Below, piece after piece: positions 16,651-25,272 of a DNA stretch of 64,000 nucleotides. The position numbers were made by a program, and so were the translations under genes. Origin of the DNA: Sagittula sp048553715 (GTDB taxonomy: Bacteria; Pseudomonadota; Alphaproteobacteria; Rhodobacterales; Rhodobacteraceae); the NCBI RefSeq assembly GCF_048553715.1, contig NZ_JBLZNC010000003.1, positions 310,001 through 374,000 on the forward strand. The letters are read 5' to 3'. The notes beneath the pieces were generated by a model. The model was not told where the DNA came from. It saw nothing but the letters and a program-made list of their open reading frames with translations, and did no database searches. Position 1 is the first letter of the stretch, and the number at the start of each line of letters is the position of its first letter.

Positions 16651-17732
16651 CTCGAAAACTCCTTGCCTTTCGGCGCTGGGGCGCATGCTTGAGCAAGCAA
16701 AGCCGGTCCAATTTTGTTCAAGGGTAGAATGTGCTCGGCAGCTCCGATTTCTGCCGCAGCACGGGGCATGCCGTACACGACCGAACTGGCTTGATCCTGT
16801 GCGACGGTTGTCGCGCCAGACCGTCTTAAGGTAAGTAAGCCTTCGGCACCGTCGCGGCCCATTCCGGTCAGCAGAGCTGCGGTCACTTGGCGGGCCATCG
16901 GGACTGCAGACCGGAACAGGACATCGGCCGACGGTACATGCCCTGATACAGGCTGATCGTCCCCGAGGTCGCATATCAAATTCTTACAATCTGCCATGAC
17001 CAGATGTCTTCGGTTCCCAGCGCCAAGAACGACAACTCCCGGGCGGAGCGAGAATGGCCCGTCAGCCAACCGGATCTGTGGGCGGGTTTGGCGATCGAGA
17101 AGGTCTACTAAACTTCGACCAAAACCGGATCCAGTATGTTGAACCACGAGCGTTGGTGGACAAGTCTCGTCAAAATGGGAGAGTACGGAGATGAGCGCCT
17201 CTACCCCGCCCGTGCTGGCGCCAATTAATATAAGGTTTTCAGCCTGTGACATCGGCCCTTGGCTATGCCGGATCGATTTATGCCTCTCAGGATTTTGGCT
17301 GGGGTCTATATTTCTAGCATGGCGAACGTAGGCGTTGTGTTTGGGTCGTGGTATCGACGCGACAAACGTGTTCTTTACTAAACTCTCGATTTGTTCCAGC
17401 ATAGCTGTGTTGTCAGCATCTTCTGGAAGTGAAAATAGGTCCGCCTTTGCAGGAAGCTGAGTAAGGCGCCTGCCTTGCTTTGCTCCGATTATTAGCCACC
17501 GAACGTCAAGCGCCGAGAACAGTGCCCGCATGACCTCGAATTCTGGTTTATGTGTCAGGGCATCGGCTATCAGAACTGCGTGCGGTGTCCTATGTTCGAC
17601 CTCCGTATATGTGCACATAAGGTCTGACGCCGTTGCCGCGACTTCAAAACCTTCATGTTGGTTTATTATACGCTCCCATTTGTTTCGAATCCGAGATTCT
17701 GGATGAGCAACGATAAAGCGAAATTTTTTCAT
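16647..17732 (-). CDS. cheB: Chemotaxis protein-glutamate methylesterase CheB with a degenerate receiver domain
   Basis: CheB removes methyl groups from chemoreceptors. The C-terminal methylesterase domain of this 361-aa protein is intact: GASTGGVEAL (Ser), VVQHTGSGFG (His) and GMGRDGAEGL (Asp). The N-terminal receiver-like domain (about 1-120) lacks the usual pair of acidic residues at the end of the first strand and reads VAHPES there. A possible phospho-acceptor Asp remains in LIADAL. Phosphorylation control may therefore be lost or altered. The linker is long and basic. It lies in the che operon between the unknown 118-aa gene and cheD. Confidence 0.93.
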   Translation of the reverse strand: MKKFRFIVAHPESRIRNKWERIINQHEGFEVAATASDLMCTYTEVEHRTPHAVLIADALTHKPEFEVMRALFSALDVRWLIIGAKQGRRLTQLPAKADLFSLPEDADNTAMLEQIESLVKNTFVASIPRPKHNAYVRHARNIDPSQNPERHKSIRHSQGPMSQAENLILIGASTGGVEALISVLSHFDETCPPTLVVQHTGSGFGRSLVDLLDRQTRPQIRLADGPFSLRPGVVVLGAGNRRHLVMADCKNLICDLGDDQPVSGHVPSADVLFRSAVPMARQVTAALLTGMGRDGAEGLLTLRRSGATTVAQDQASSVVYGMPRAAAEIGAAEHILPLNKIGPALLAQACAPAPKGKEFSR

Positions 17733-17778
17733 CGAATGTCACCCTTTAGGTGGATCGTCGAGGAGGGGCGAAGTTAGT

Positions 17779-18135
17779 TTAAAAGAGGTCTGGCACACCG
17801 GATGTTTCGGCGCGCTTTGTCCTACCTTCTAGCCGAATTGCCATATCTCGCAAGGGGACTGCGTTTAGGGCAGCCGCCGGATCTACGTCTCCGTTTGAAT
17901 TGGTTTCGTCGGATAGATGAGTAAGGAAGTCTGATAAAGCCCCCAGGGACTGCCGCAAAACATCAAGTTCTTGCAACATTTGGATCGACTGCCCATTTAT
18001 CCCCTCCGAACTATGTAAGAAAACCATATCCAGTCCGTACTCTAAACGCTCGAGTCGTGCGTGAAGACCTTCTAGCTCCCCAGCAACGCGTCGTGTGGCT
18101 GTTTTCAACGGAAGGTTCGGCTGAGTTTGGTTCAT
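17779..18135 (-). CDS. Unrecognised 118-aa helical protein in the chemotaxis operon
   Basis: I do not recognise a family. The ATG at 18135 overlaps the cheY TAA by one base, so the gene is translationally coupled to cheY. It looks all-helical, with a heptad-like stretch (AGELEGLHARLERLEYGLDM) and a second helical region with leucines (MLQELDVLRQSLGALSDFL). The N-terminus is polar. Position between cheY and cheB suggests a chemotaxis accessory role, for instance a phosphatase or scaffold standing in for the missing cheZ, but the sequence itself does not show this. Confidence 0.75.
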   Translation of the reverse strand: MNQTQPNLPLKTATRRVAGELEGLHARLERLEYGLDMVFLHSSEGINGQSIQMLQELDVLRQSLGALSDFLTHLSDETNSNGDVDPAAALNAVPLRDMAIRLEGRTKRAETSGVPDLF

Positions 18136-18521
18136 TACAGGCGCCCCACTACGCTTTCGATGCACGCTTTCATGGAGTCTGCTGTGAAGGGCTTCTTGAT
18201 CATATTGTTGAGGCCCAATTGTTTAGCTTGAGCAACAATTTTAGGAGTCGGACGCCCCGTAACGAGAATGAAACCCATTTTTTGTGTAGGGCCATGCGTT
18301 CGAACTGATTTTAAAAGTCCAAGCCCATCCATACCTGGCATATTGTAATCAGATAGAACGAGGTGCACCGGACTTTTTGCCAGTTTTTCGAATGCTCGCT
18401 GGCCGTCATTTTCAGTGACATAGTTCTTGATGCCAATATCGTCCAACGCTTGAGTGATCAGTCCACGGCTGGTTGCCATGTCATCTACTACCATGATGCG
18501 CAAAGATTCTTTTAATCCCAT
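18135..18521 (-). CDS. cheY: Response regulator CheY
   Basis: A 128-aa single receiver domain that carries the CheA signal to the flagellar motor or acts as a phosphate sink. The acidic pair is in IMVVDDMATS, the phospho-acceptor Asp in LVLSDYNMPGMDG, the Thr in ILVTGR, and the Lys in NNMIKKPF. No output domain is present. It follows cheR by 29 bp and overlaps the next gene by one base. A second receiver gene lies at the head of the operon. Confidence 0.93.
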   Translation of the reverse strand: MGLKESLRIMVVDDMATSRGLITQALDDIGIKNYVTENDGQRAFEKLAKSPVHLVLSDYNMPGMDGLGLLKSVRTHGPTQKMGFILVTGRPTPKIVAQAKQLGLNNMIKKPFTADSMKACIESVVGRL

Positions 18522-18550
18522 TGGGGCCTCCTTGGGGTATGAGAATTGGT

Positions 18551-19402
18551 CTATTGACCAAGCTTTTGATAGCTTGTGATTCCAACAGGTGTGAGTTTTT
18601 CACTTGCCAGGCCACTTATGCGTTCTGAATGTCCAATCACTAGATAGCCGCCGGGGCATAGCATGTCGTGAAAGCGCATCCACAGCTTCTGCTGTGTATC
18701 TTGATCAAAGTATATTGCTACATTTCTGCAGAAAATTGCTTCGAAAGGACCTTTGAAAGGCCAGTCGCTCATCAGGTTCAGTTCCGCAAATGTAACTATA
18801 TTTTTGATGGATTCTTTGCATCTTATTCTGGAGGTGCGTTCGTCTATTTCAACATATTTCTTCAGGTGTCGCTCCGGTATGCCTTTAACTTCCGTTTCAG
18901 GATAATCGGCAGCTCGCGCCTTTTGGACTATTTTAGGGTCGATATCGGTCGCTAAGATTTTTGTGTTCTTTACTTCTTGATCTGTGAGTGCCGAGCGTAA
19001 CGTCATTGCAATACTGTAGGGTTCTGGTCCGGACGAACAACCAGCGGACCACAAACGAGCTCGGGCCGATGACTTGATCCTCTCCTTAATCAAAGGGACT
19101 ATTTTTTCCTCGAGTAATTCAAAGTGATGTTTTTCGCGGAAAAAGCTAGTTACGTTTGTTGTGAGCGCTGAGATCAATTCTAGCCGTTCATCTCTCTCCT
19201 GCGGCTGGTTTAAAAGCAGAAGGTAGTCCGGAAAACTAGTAAGAGATCTGGCTTTTAAGCGCTTTGCTAAGCGGGAATATACCAGTGGTTTTTTGCTATC
19301 GGCCAAGCTCAAGCCAAAATTTGAGCGAGCAAGTTTTGCAATTTGCTCGAAGTCTGAATCGGTAAATGGAATTTCGACTGTACTAGAGTTTGTAAGGGGC
19401 AT
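18551..19402 (-). CDS. cheR: Chemotaxis protein methyltransferase CheR
   Basis: CheR methylates chemoreceptor glutamates with S-adenosylmethionine. The 283-aa protein has the helical N-terminal domain (about 1-85) and the methyltransferase domain with LWSAGCSSGPEPYSIAM (SAM-binding), ILATDIDPKIV, and IFCRNVAIYFD. The C-terminus has GGYLVIGHSERI. Length fits the family. Its start overlaps the cheW stop (TAATG). Base composition looks more AT-rich than in cheA or the receiver gene upstream. Confidence 0.95.
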   Translation of the reverse strand: MPLTNSSTVEIPFTDSDFEQIAKLARSNFGLSLADSKKPLVYSRLAKRLKARSLTSFPDYLLLLNQPQERDERLELISALTTNVTSFFREKHHFELLEEKIVPLIKERIKSSARARLWSAGCSSGPEPYSIAMTLRSALTDQEVKNTKILATDIDPKIVQKARAADYPETEVKGIPERHLKKYVEIDERTSRIRCKESIKNIVTFAELNLMSDWPFKGPFEAIFCRNVAIYFDQDTQQKLWMRFHDMLCPGGYLVIGHSERISGLASEKLTPVGITSYQKLGQ

Positions 19403-19869
19403 TATAGAGACACCCCTTTTCCTGAGTCTAGAACGGCGTCTAAGTTAACGACTCGAACCATGTTCTCATCTACTGAAATCATCCCGAGGATGCTATTTCG
19501 GGTGGTTTCAGATTTTATATCGGGAGTTTCCTGAATGGCTTGCTTTTCCACAGACAATATTTCGGATACCGATTCTACGAGAAGCCCCACGGTGGTGCTA
19601 TCGACGGCTGCGACAATGACTACATTCCTCTCATTAGGCGGAGTCGCACCTAACCCGAATCGTGCTGCTAAATCGAAAATTGGAATTACGGCTCCTCTTA
19701 GGTTCATTACGCCCAGGACGTCTGATGGAGTATGAGGTAGCGCTGTTACCGGCGTCCAACGGCGTATCTCTCGAATTTGAGTAATTTCGAGACAGTAACT
19801 CTGTCCGCCCGCAGAGAAAGTAATGAACTCAAACTGAGTATCCGTTTTCACTTCGGCTGGTTCAGACAT
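19402..19869 (-). CDS. cheW: Chemotaxis coupling protein CheW
   Basis: CheW links chemoreceptors to CheA at the inner membrane. The 155-aa protein is a single CheW domain: FITFSAGGQSYCLEI, then REIRRWTPVTALPHTPSDVLG, and VMNLRGAVIPIFDLA, all hallmark segments. Its start lies 8 bp inside the end of cheA, so the two are coupled. Confidence 0.94.
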   Translation of the reverse strand: MSEPAEVKTDTQFEFITFSAGGQSYCLEITQIREIRRWTPVTALPHTPSDVLGVMNLRGAVIPIFDLAARFGLGATPPNERNVVIVAAVDSTTVGLLVESVSEILSVEKQAIQETPDIKSETTRNSILGMISVDENMVRVVNLDAVLDSGKGVSL

Positions 19870-22000
19870 GTCGGACCTCTGGCTTGCTTGATTGAGTGAA
19901 TAGATCGGGTACGGAAGAATGCCCTAGACGAATTATTTCTTCGGGATCCAAAATGAGAGCTATTTTTCCGTCACCTAGTATTGTTGCCGCGGAAACACCG
20001 GGGATGGCGGCATAATTGCTCTCGAGACTTTTGATAACGACCTGACGTTGGTCGTGTATGGCCGTGACGCGTAGAGCTGTTAAACCCTGCATTTCGGTGC
20101 TAACGAGGAGTAAGATCCCTAGATCATCGGTTTTGGTTGTTCCGTGCAATCCGAGGCTAGCTGCTACGTCAACGATTGGAACGTAGGATCCGCGCACAGA
20201 CACGACGTGGCTGTCTGTACCCACCATATGGATGTCATTAAAATTGGGGCGAATGGTCTCCAAGATGGTGGAAATTGGGATGACCATGGTTTGGTCGCCA
20301 ACAGAAATGACAAACCCGTCCATTACGGCCAATGTGAGCGGTAGAACGATTGCGAAAGTTGTCCCTTTACCGGGCGTGGAGGTGATCGATACCCTTCCCC
20401 CCAACGCTTGCACGGCGTTTTTGACAACATCCATACCGACGCCGCGCCCCGAAAGGTTCGATACCTTTCCAGCGGTGGAAAATCCTGGTAGGAACAAGAG
20501 GTTGTCGATTTCCGGCTCTGACAGCTCGGCATCGGGTGCGACCAAATTTTTTTCGATCGCTTTTTCGAGAATACGTTCGCGGTTTAGCCCGGCACCGTCG
20601 TCGGAGATCTCGATGAAGACACTGCCGGAGCGATGTGCTGCCGATAGTCGAATGGTGCCGGTAACATCTTTGCCGAGCTCAGCCCGTGTTTCTGGCGATT
20701 CCAAACCATGATCTACGGCATTGCGGATCATATGCGTGAGCGGATCGGCAAGGCGTTCAATGACGGTTTTGTCGACCTCTGTGGAGTCACCCACTGTGAC
20801 CAGCTTGGCCTTTTTGCCGGTGGCATCGGAAGCCTCGCGAACGATCCGGGCCATTCGCTGGAAAAGCGGCTTTACCGGTTGGGCGCGAATGGCCATCACC
20901 CCCTCTTGGATGTCGCGGGCGAGTAGTTTGTATGCTTCCAGCTCATTGGTAAGATGAGCAACAGTCGGCAGGTCGAGTTCTTCAATACGCTGCGAGATCA
21001 TGGCCTGGTTAATGATCAACTCGCCGACGGTGTTGATCAATCTATCTACCCGGTCCAAATCCACCCGCAGCGTCGGCTTTGGGCCGCGCGATTCCTTGCT
21101 GGCAGCTGGTGCGGCTGCTGGCGCAGTTTCTGGCTTTTCGTTCGCGACTGGAGGTGCCGCCTGTGCCACCGGGGGTGTGTCCACCGGAGCTGGTTCGGCC
21201 ACTTCCGGGGCGGGAGCGAGCGGTGCTTCTGCTTCTGTCGCGGCGACCGCCGGCGCATTGGCGTCGATTGTCAGCGACATCTCGCACAGACCCTCGACGA
21301 ATTCAAAAACCTCATGCAGGGTCGTTTCCGTTTCACCAGTAACAAGCGTGAGGGTCCAGGAAATGACCGCGTCATTGGGATCGAAGGAGTCGAAATCGGG
21401 CAGGCCGTCCAGATTGGCCTTGACCGTAAGTGAACCAAGTTCGCTGAGGGCATCAAAGATCAGAAGAGGTTCATGCCCGTTTTCATACAGGCCCTTTGCC
21501 GGTTTGAATTCGATGATGTAGGTGCGATCTCCGGCCGCTTCGACCTCAAGCGGGACGTCAACCGCAGGTCCGTCAAAATCAAGTGTCAGAGCGTCAAAGC
21601 TGAATTCTTCCACCTCGGATTTTCCGCCAAGGTAGCTTTCTAGCTCTTTGATAAGCTCCGCTTCGGAGCCTTCGTCGAGATCGGTTTCGTCACGGGCGGA
21701 GCCCACAAGATCCTGCAGGTGGTCGCCGCAGCGATGCCCGAGGGTCATCAGCTTTTCGTCGATCTGCAGATCCTTGTCGCGGACCTTGTCCAGAACGGTT
21801 TCGAACGTGTGAGCAAAGTTTACCAAACGCTCGAGCCCGAAAGCCCCTGCGCCACCCTTGATCGAATGGACCGAGCGGAAAACCGCGTTGATCGTTTCCA
21901 TATCGTCTGGTGCTTCTTCAAGAAGGGCCAGACCCTCTACCAATGCTTCGAGGAGCTCTTCGCATTCCTCGAAAAAGGTGTCTCTGATTGATCCGCTCAT
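19862..22000 (-). CDS. cheA: Chemotaxis histidine kinase CheA
   Basis: CheA autophosphorylates and passes phosphate to CheY and CheB. The 712-aa protein has an Hpt domain with the phospho-His in RSVHSIKGGAGAFG (His45), a long Pro/Ala-rich linker (about 245-305), a dimerisation helix pair (DRVDRLINTVGELIINQAM), the HATPase domain (IRNAVDHGLE, DDGAGLN and GRGVGMDVVK), and a C-terminal CheW-like domain. The start overlaps the upstream receiver stop as TGATG. Family length is normal. Its N-terminal half looks more GC-rich than the genes that follow. Confidence 0.96.
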   Translation of the reverse strand: MSGSIRDTFFEECEELLEALVEGLALLEEAPDDMETINAVFRSVHSIKGGAGAFGLERLVNFAHTFETVLDKVRDKDLQIDEKLMTLGHRCGDHLQDLVGSARDETDLDEGSEAELIKELESYLGGKSEVEEFSFDALTLDFDGPAVDVPLEVEAAGDRTYIIEFKPAKGLYENGHEPLLIFDALSELGSLTVKANLDGLPDFDSFDPNDAVISWTLTLVTGETETTLHEVFEFVEGLCEMSLTIDANAPAVAATEAEAPLAPAPEVAEPAPVDTPPVAQAAPPVANEKPETAPAAAPAASKESRGPKPTLRVDLDRVDRLINTVGELIINQAMISQRIEELDLPTVAHLTNELEAYKLLARDIQEGVMAIRAQPVKPLFQRMARIVREASDATGKKAKLVTVGDSTEVDKTVIERLADPLTHMIRNAVDHGLESPETRAELGKDVTGTIRLSAAHRSGSVFIEISDDGAGLNRERILEKAIEKNLVAPDAELSEPEIDNLLFLPGFSTAGKVSNLSGRGVGMDVVKNAVQALGGRVSITSTPGKGTTFAIVLPLTLAVMDGFVISVGDQTMVIPISTILETIRPNFNDIHMVGTDSHVVSVRGSYVPIVDVAASLGLHGTTKTDDLGILLLVSTEMQGLTALRVTAIHDQRQVVIKSLESNYAAIPGVSAATILGDGKIALILDPEEIIRLGHSSVPDLFTQSSKPEVRHV

Positions 22001-22374
22001 CAGCCGACGTGCCCCGTCAGGCGACGCAGAACCGAGACGAGGGAGGCATCGTCAAAGGGTTTGACGATCCAGCCTGTGGCACCGGCCGTGCGCGCACGTG
22101 ATTTCAATTTGTCCGAGCTTTCGGTCGTCAGCACCAGAATGGGTACATTGGTCCTGTTTGGACCGCTGCGCAGGCTGTCGATCACACCGAAACCGTCCAT
22201 TTTCGGCATGTTGATGTCGGTGATGACAACGTCGGGGTCTACCTCGGGGAAGACTTCGACCCCTTCCTGGCCGTCGCAGGCGGAGTGGAATTCAAACCCC
22301 GCGCCCTCCAGTGACACGCGTAGCAAATTTCGGATCGTGCGGGAGTCATCGATCGCCAAAACCTTGGTCGTCAT
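22000..22374 (-). CDS. Single-domain response regulator (CheY-type)
   Basis: A 124-aa receiver domain. The acidic pair is in VLAIDDSRTIRN, the phospho-acceptor Asp in VVITDINMPKMDGFG, the Thr in ILVLTTESS, and the Lys in GWIVKPFDD. It directly precedes cheA and overlaps the STAS gene by 4 bp. Two CheY-like proteins in one operon usually divide the work between motor signalling and phosphate sink; which does which cannot be read from sequence. Confidence 0.92.
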   Translation of the reverse strand: MTTKVLAIDDSRTIRNLLRVSLEGAGFEFHSACDGQEGVEVFPEVDPDVVITDINMPKMDGFGVIDSLRSGPNRTNVPILVLTTESSDKLKSRARTAGATGWIVKPFDDASLVSVLRRLTGHVG

Positions 22375-22655
22375 TGGGACATCTCCTTGTCAAAATGATC
22401 GGATTCGAGCCCAAGCCGTTCGAGCCCCTCGCGAAAACCGGGCGACATGTCCGTCAGTTCGAACGGGACACCATCGGCCAGCCATTGTTTCTGCGCCACC
22501 AAGAGAAGTTGCAGCCGGTGTGAATCCAGTCGTCCGACGTCCCGGGCAGAAACCGTTACCGGTGATTTCCGCGTGTTGAGAAGAAACGACACAAGCGGGT
22601 CCTCACCGGAGCGGGCGCGTGTCGGTCCTAGAGCGTGAAAGTTTATGTCTGGCAT
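22371..22655 (-). CDS. STAS-domain protein at the head of the chemotaxis operon
   Basis: The 94-aa protein resembles a STAS (anti-sigma-antagonist-like) fold: SPVTVSARDVGRLDSHRLQ is the conserved strand-loop-helix, where Ser/Asp residues often form the switch, followed by LLLVAQKQWLADGVPFELTD. I chose the ATG at 22655, with AAGGA about 11 bp upstream; in-frame ATGs at 22667 and 22679 are possible. Small STAS proteins head che operons in other alphaproteobacteria, but their function is not well established. Confidence 0.7.
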   Translation of the reverse strand: MPDINFHALGPTRARSGEDPLVSFLLNTRKSPVTVSARDVGRLDSHRLQLLLVAQKQWLADGVPFELTDMSPGFREGLERLGLESDHFDKEMSQ

Positions 22656-22916
22656 CGCGAACAGCATCCTTGGTGGCATGGTGCACGTCTGACGACGGCA
22701 CGATTGACGCTGAGCAGGAATACGCACGCTGTCTTAACAAACGGTTCTAAGATTTTGGGAAAACCATGGCTTTTGAATGAACTGGCGCGGCGACAGGAAG
22801 CCTCCCTTACGGGCGCCGCGCATGTCGAAGACCAGCTCCGGACAGCCCCCGAGGTAACGCACTGAAAAAGCGTTGCGTTTTGCCGCGCAGGACGAGTGTT
22901 CGCTATGGCAAACGAA

Positions 22917-22943
22917 AAACGGGGCGCATGCTGCGCCCCGTTT
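22917..22943 (-). terminator. Strong hairpin terminator after fadJ
   Basis: A perfect 12-bp stem (AAACGGGGCGCA, loop TGC) at 22917-22943 lies just past the fadJ stop on the minus strand and is followed there by a T-rich stretch. It also faces the promoter region of the che operon. Confidence 0.8.
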
Positions 22944-22977
22944 CCAAGTTTAATGAACTTTCGCTATGCGCGGCAGA

Positions 22978-25179
22978 TCAGGCCGCGCCTGCGATTTTGC
23001 CAAAGCGGCCGTAGAAGCTCTGGTTCTTGGCGGCCATGTCGCGCAGCAGCTCGGGGCAGTGGAACCGCGCACCATGTGCGGCCTCCAGCGCGTCGCAACG
23101 CTCGGCGGCATAAGGCGAGCCGATCATGTCCAGCCAGGACAGCGGGCCGCCGGACCACGGCGCAAAGCCCCAGCCGAGGATCGCGCCAACATCGCCTTCG
23201 CGGATGTCCATCAGAACACCTTCTTCAAGCGCGCGGACGGCCTCCAGACACTGGGCAAACAGCAGACGATGCTGCACCTCGGTCAGGTCGGGCTGTTCGT
23301 CGGCCTGCGGGTACTGCGCCTTGACGGTGTCGGACAGCCCCTGACGCTTGCCCTTTTCGTCGTAGTCGTAGAAGCCCGCGTTGGTCTTGCGACCCAGACG
23401 GCCCTGTTCTTCCATCCAGAAGATCACCTCGTCGACTTCGCCATCGGGGTAGGCGTCGCCCATCGCCGCACGGGTTGCGCGCGCGATCTTGGCCCCCAGA
23501 TCGATGGAGGTCTCGTCCACCAGCTGCAGCGGGCCCAAAGGCATGCCGACCAGCTTAGCCGCGTTTTCAATCAGCGCCGGTGCGACACCTTCCTTCACCA
23601 TACGAATGCCTTCGTTGATGTAGGGGATGATGCAGCGGTTGGCGTAGAAGAAGCGCGCATCGTTGACCACGATCGGCGTCTTCTTGATCTGGCGCACAAA
23701 GTCGAGCGCCTTGGCCGTGGCACGGTCACCGGTTTCCTTGCCCTTGATGATCTCGACCAGCATCATCTTCTCGACGGGCGAGAAGAAGTGGATACCGATG
23801 AACTGCTCGGGGTTCTTGGAGGCCTTGGCCAGCTCCGAGATCGGCAGGGTCGAGGTGTTGGTGGCAAAGATGCAGTCGTCATTGGTGACCGCATCGACAG
23901 CCTTTGTGACCTCGGCCTTGACCTTGGGGTCCTCGAACACCGCTTCGACGATCAGGTCCGCGTCAGACAGAGCCGCGTAATCCGTGGTCGCAGTGATGCG
24001 CGACAGGACCTGCTCTTTCTTTTCGGCGGTGATCTTTTTGCGCGAGATCCCCTTGTCGAGATAGCTTTCGGTGTAGGCTTTGCCGCGGTCGGCGGCTTCT
24101 TGTTTCTGGTCGATCAGCACCACGTCGATACCGGCCTGAGCCGACACCAGCGCGATGCCCGCACCCATCATGCCCGCGCCCAGAACGCCGACTTTCTTGA
24201 CCTTCTGATCGGGCACATCTGCGGGGCGCACAGCACCCTTTTCCAGCGCTTCCTTGTTGATGAACAGCGAACGGATCATGTTGCCGGACGACGGGTTCAT
24301 CAGCACGTTGGTGAACCAGCGCGCCTCGATCTTGAGTGCTGTGTCAAAGGGCACCAGCGCGCCTTCGTAGACGGCAGACAGCAGCGCCTTGGCCGCCGGG
24401 TAGACGCCCTTGGTCTTGCCGTTGACCATCGCCGATGCGCCGACAAAGGTCATGAAGCCCGCCGGATGGTAGGGCGCGCCGCCGGGCATTTTGTAGCCCT
24501 TGGCGTCCCACGGCTTGAGGATGTCCTTGTCAGTCGCGGACAGAACCCATGCCTTGGCCGCGGCGAGCGGGTCTTCGACGACCTCGTCGATGATACCTGC
24601 GGATTTCGCCTTGGCGGGGGGCATCATCTTGCCTTCGAGCAGGTAGGGCGATGCGGCCATCGCGCCCAGCTTGCGCACAAGACGGGTGGTGCCGCCCATG
24701 CCGGGGAAGATGCCGACCATGATCTCCGGCAGGCCGATCTTGGCCTTGGCGTTGTCGGCACAGAAGATGCGATGCGTGGCGAGCGGGATTTCCAGCCCGA
24801 TCCCCAGCGCGGTGCCGGGCAGGGCAGAGGCAATCGGCTTGCCGCCCTTGTTGGTCTTGGCGTCCATGCCGGCGCGTTCGATCTTGCGCAGGATGGCATG
24901 TGCGCCCATCAGCCCGTCGAACAGACCGCGCGCGGGATCGTCGCCTGCGCTTTCCTTCATCTTGGCGATGACGTTGAGATCCATGCCACCGGCAAAGCTG
25001 TCGGCCTTGCCGCTGGTGATCACGATGCCCTTGACCGCATCGTCGCCGAGCGCGTCGTCGACCAGCGTCTCAAGCTCTGGCCATGCCTCCATCGACATGA
25101 CGTTCATGGACTTGCCCTGCACGTCCCAAGTGATCACCGCGACGCCGTCGGCGCCTTTTTCCATGGTGAAATCGGTCAT
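22978..25179 (-). CDS. fadJ: Fatty-acid oxidation multifunctional enzyme (enoyl-CoA hydratase / 3-hydroxyacyl-CoA dehydrogenase)
   Basis: The 733-aa protein runs two steps of beta-oxidation. The N-terminal crotonase domain (about 1-190) has GKADSFAGGMDL and GIFPGMGGTTRLVR with a catalytic Glu region. The NAD-binding dehydrogenase domain starts near 320 with VGVLGAGMMGAG and holds the signature HFFSPVEKMMLVEI; a C-terminal helical domain follows. It lies 93 bp downstream of the thiolase on the same strand, so the two probably form the usual fad pair. FadB is an alternative name for the same activity; gene order cannot separate them. Confidence 0.93.
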   Translation of the reverse strand: MTDFTMEKGADGVAVITWDVQGKSMNVMSMEAWPELETLVDDALGDDAVKGIVITSGKADSFAGGMDLNVIAKMKESAGDDPARGLFDGLMGAHAILRKIERAGMDAKTNKGGKPIASALPGTALGIGLEIPLATHRIFCADNAKAKIGLPEIMVGIFPGMGGTTRLVRKLGAMAASPYLLEGKMMPPAKAKSAGIIDEVVEDPLAAAKAWVLSATDKDILKPWDAKGYKMPGGAPYHPAGFMTFVGASAMVNGKTKGVYPAAKALLSAVYEGALVPFDTALKIEARWFTNVLMNPSSGNMIRSLFINKEALEKGAVRPADVPDQKVKKVGVLGAGMMGAGIALVSAQAGIDVVLIDQKQEAADRGKAYTESYLDKGISRKKITAEKKEQVLSRITATTDYAALSDADLIVEAVFEDPKVKAEVTKAVDAVTNDDCIFATNTSTLPISELAKASKNPEQFIGIHFFSPVEKMMLVEIIKGKETGDRATAKALDFVRQIKKTPIVVNDARFFYANRCIIPYINEGIRMVKEGVAPALIENAAKLVGMPLGPLQLVDETSIDLGAKIARATRAAMGDAYPDGEVDEVIFWMEEQGRLGRKTNAGFYDYDEKGKRQGLSDTVKAQYPQADEQPDLTEVQHRLLFAQCLEAVRALEEGVLMDIREGDVGAILGWGFAPWSGGPLSWLDMIGSPYAAERCDALEAAHGARFHCPELLRDMAAKNQSFYGRFGKIAGAA

Positions 25180-25272
25180 GTAATTTCTCCCGTTTTCCAG
25201 AAGTCCCGCTGCGTGGTGACGCGGGGGACCGCGTATGATGTGGGGCAGGGGATGACCCTGCGCCCGTTATGC

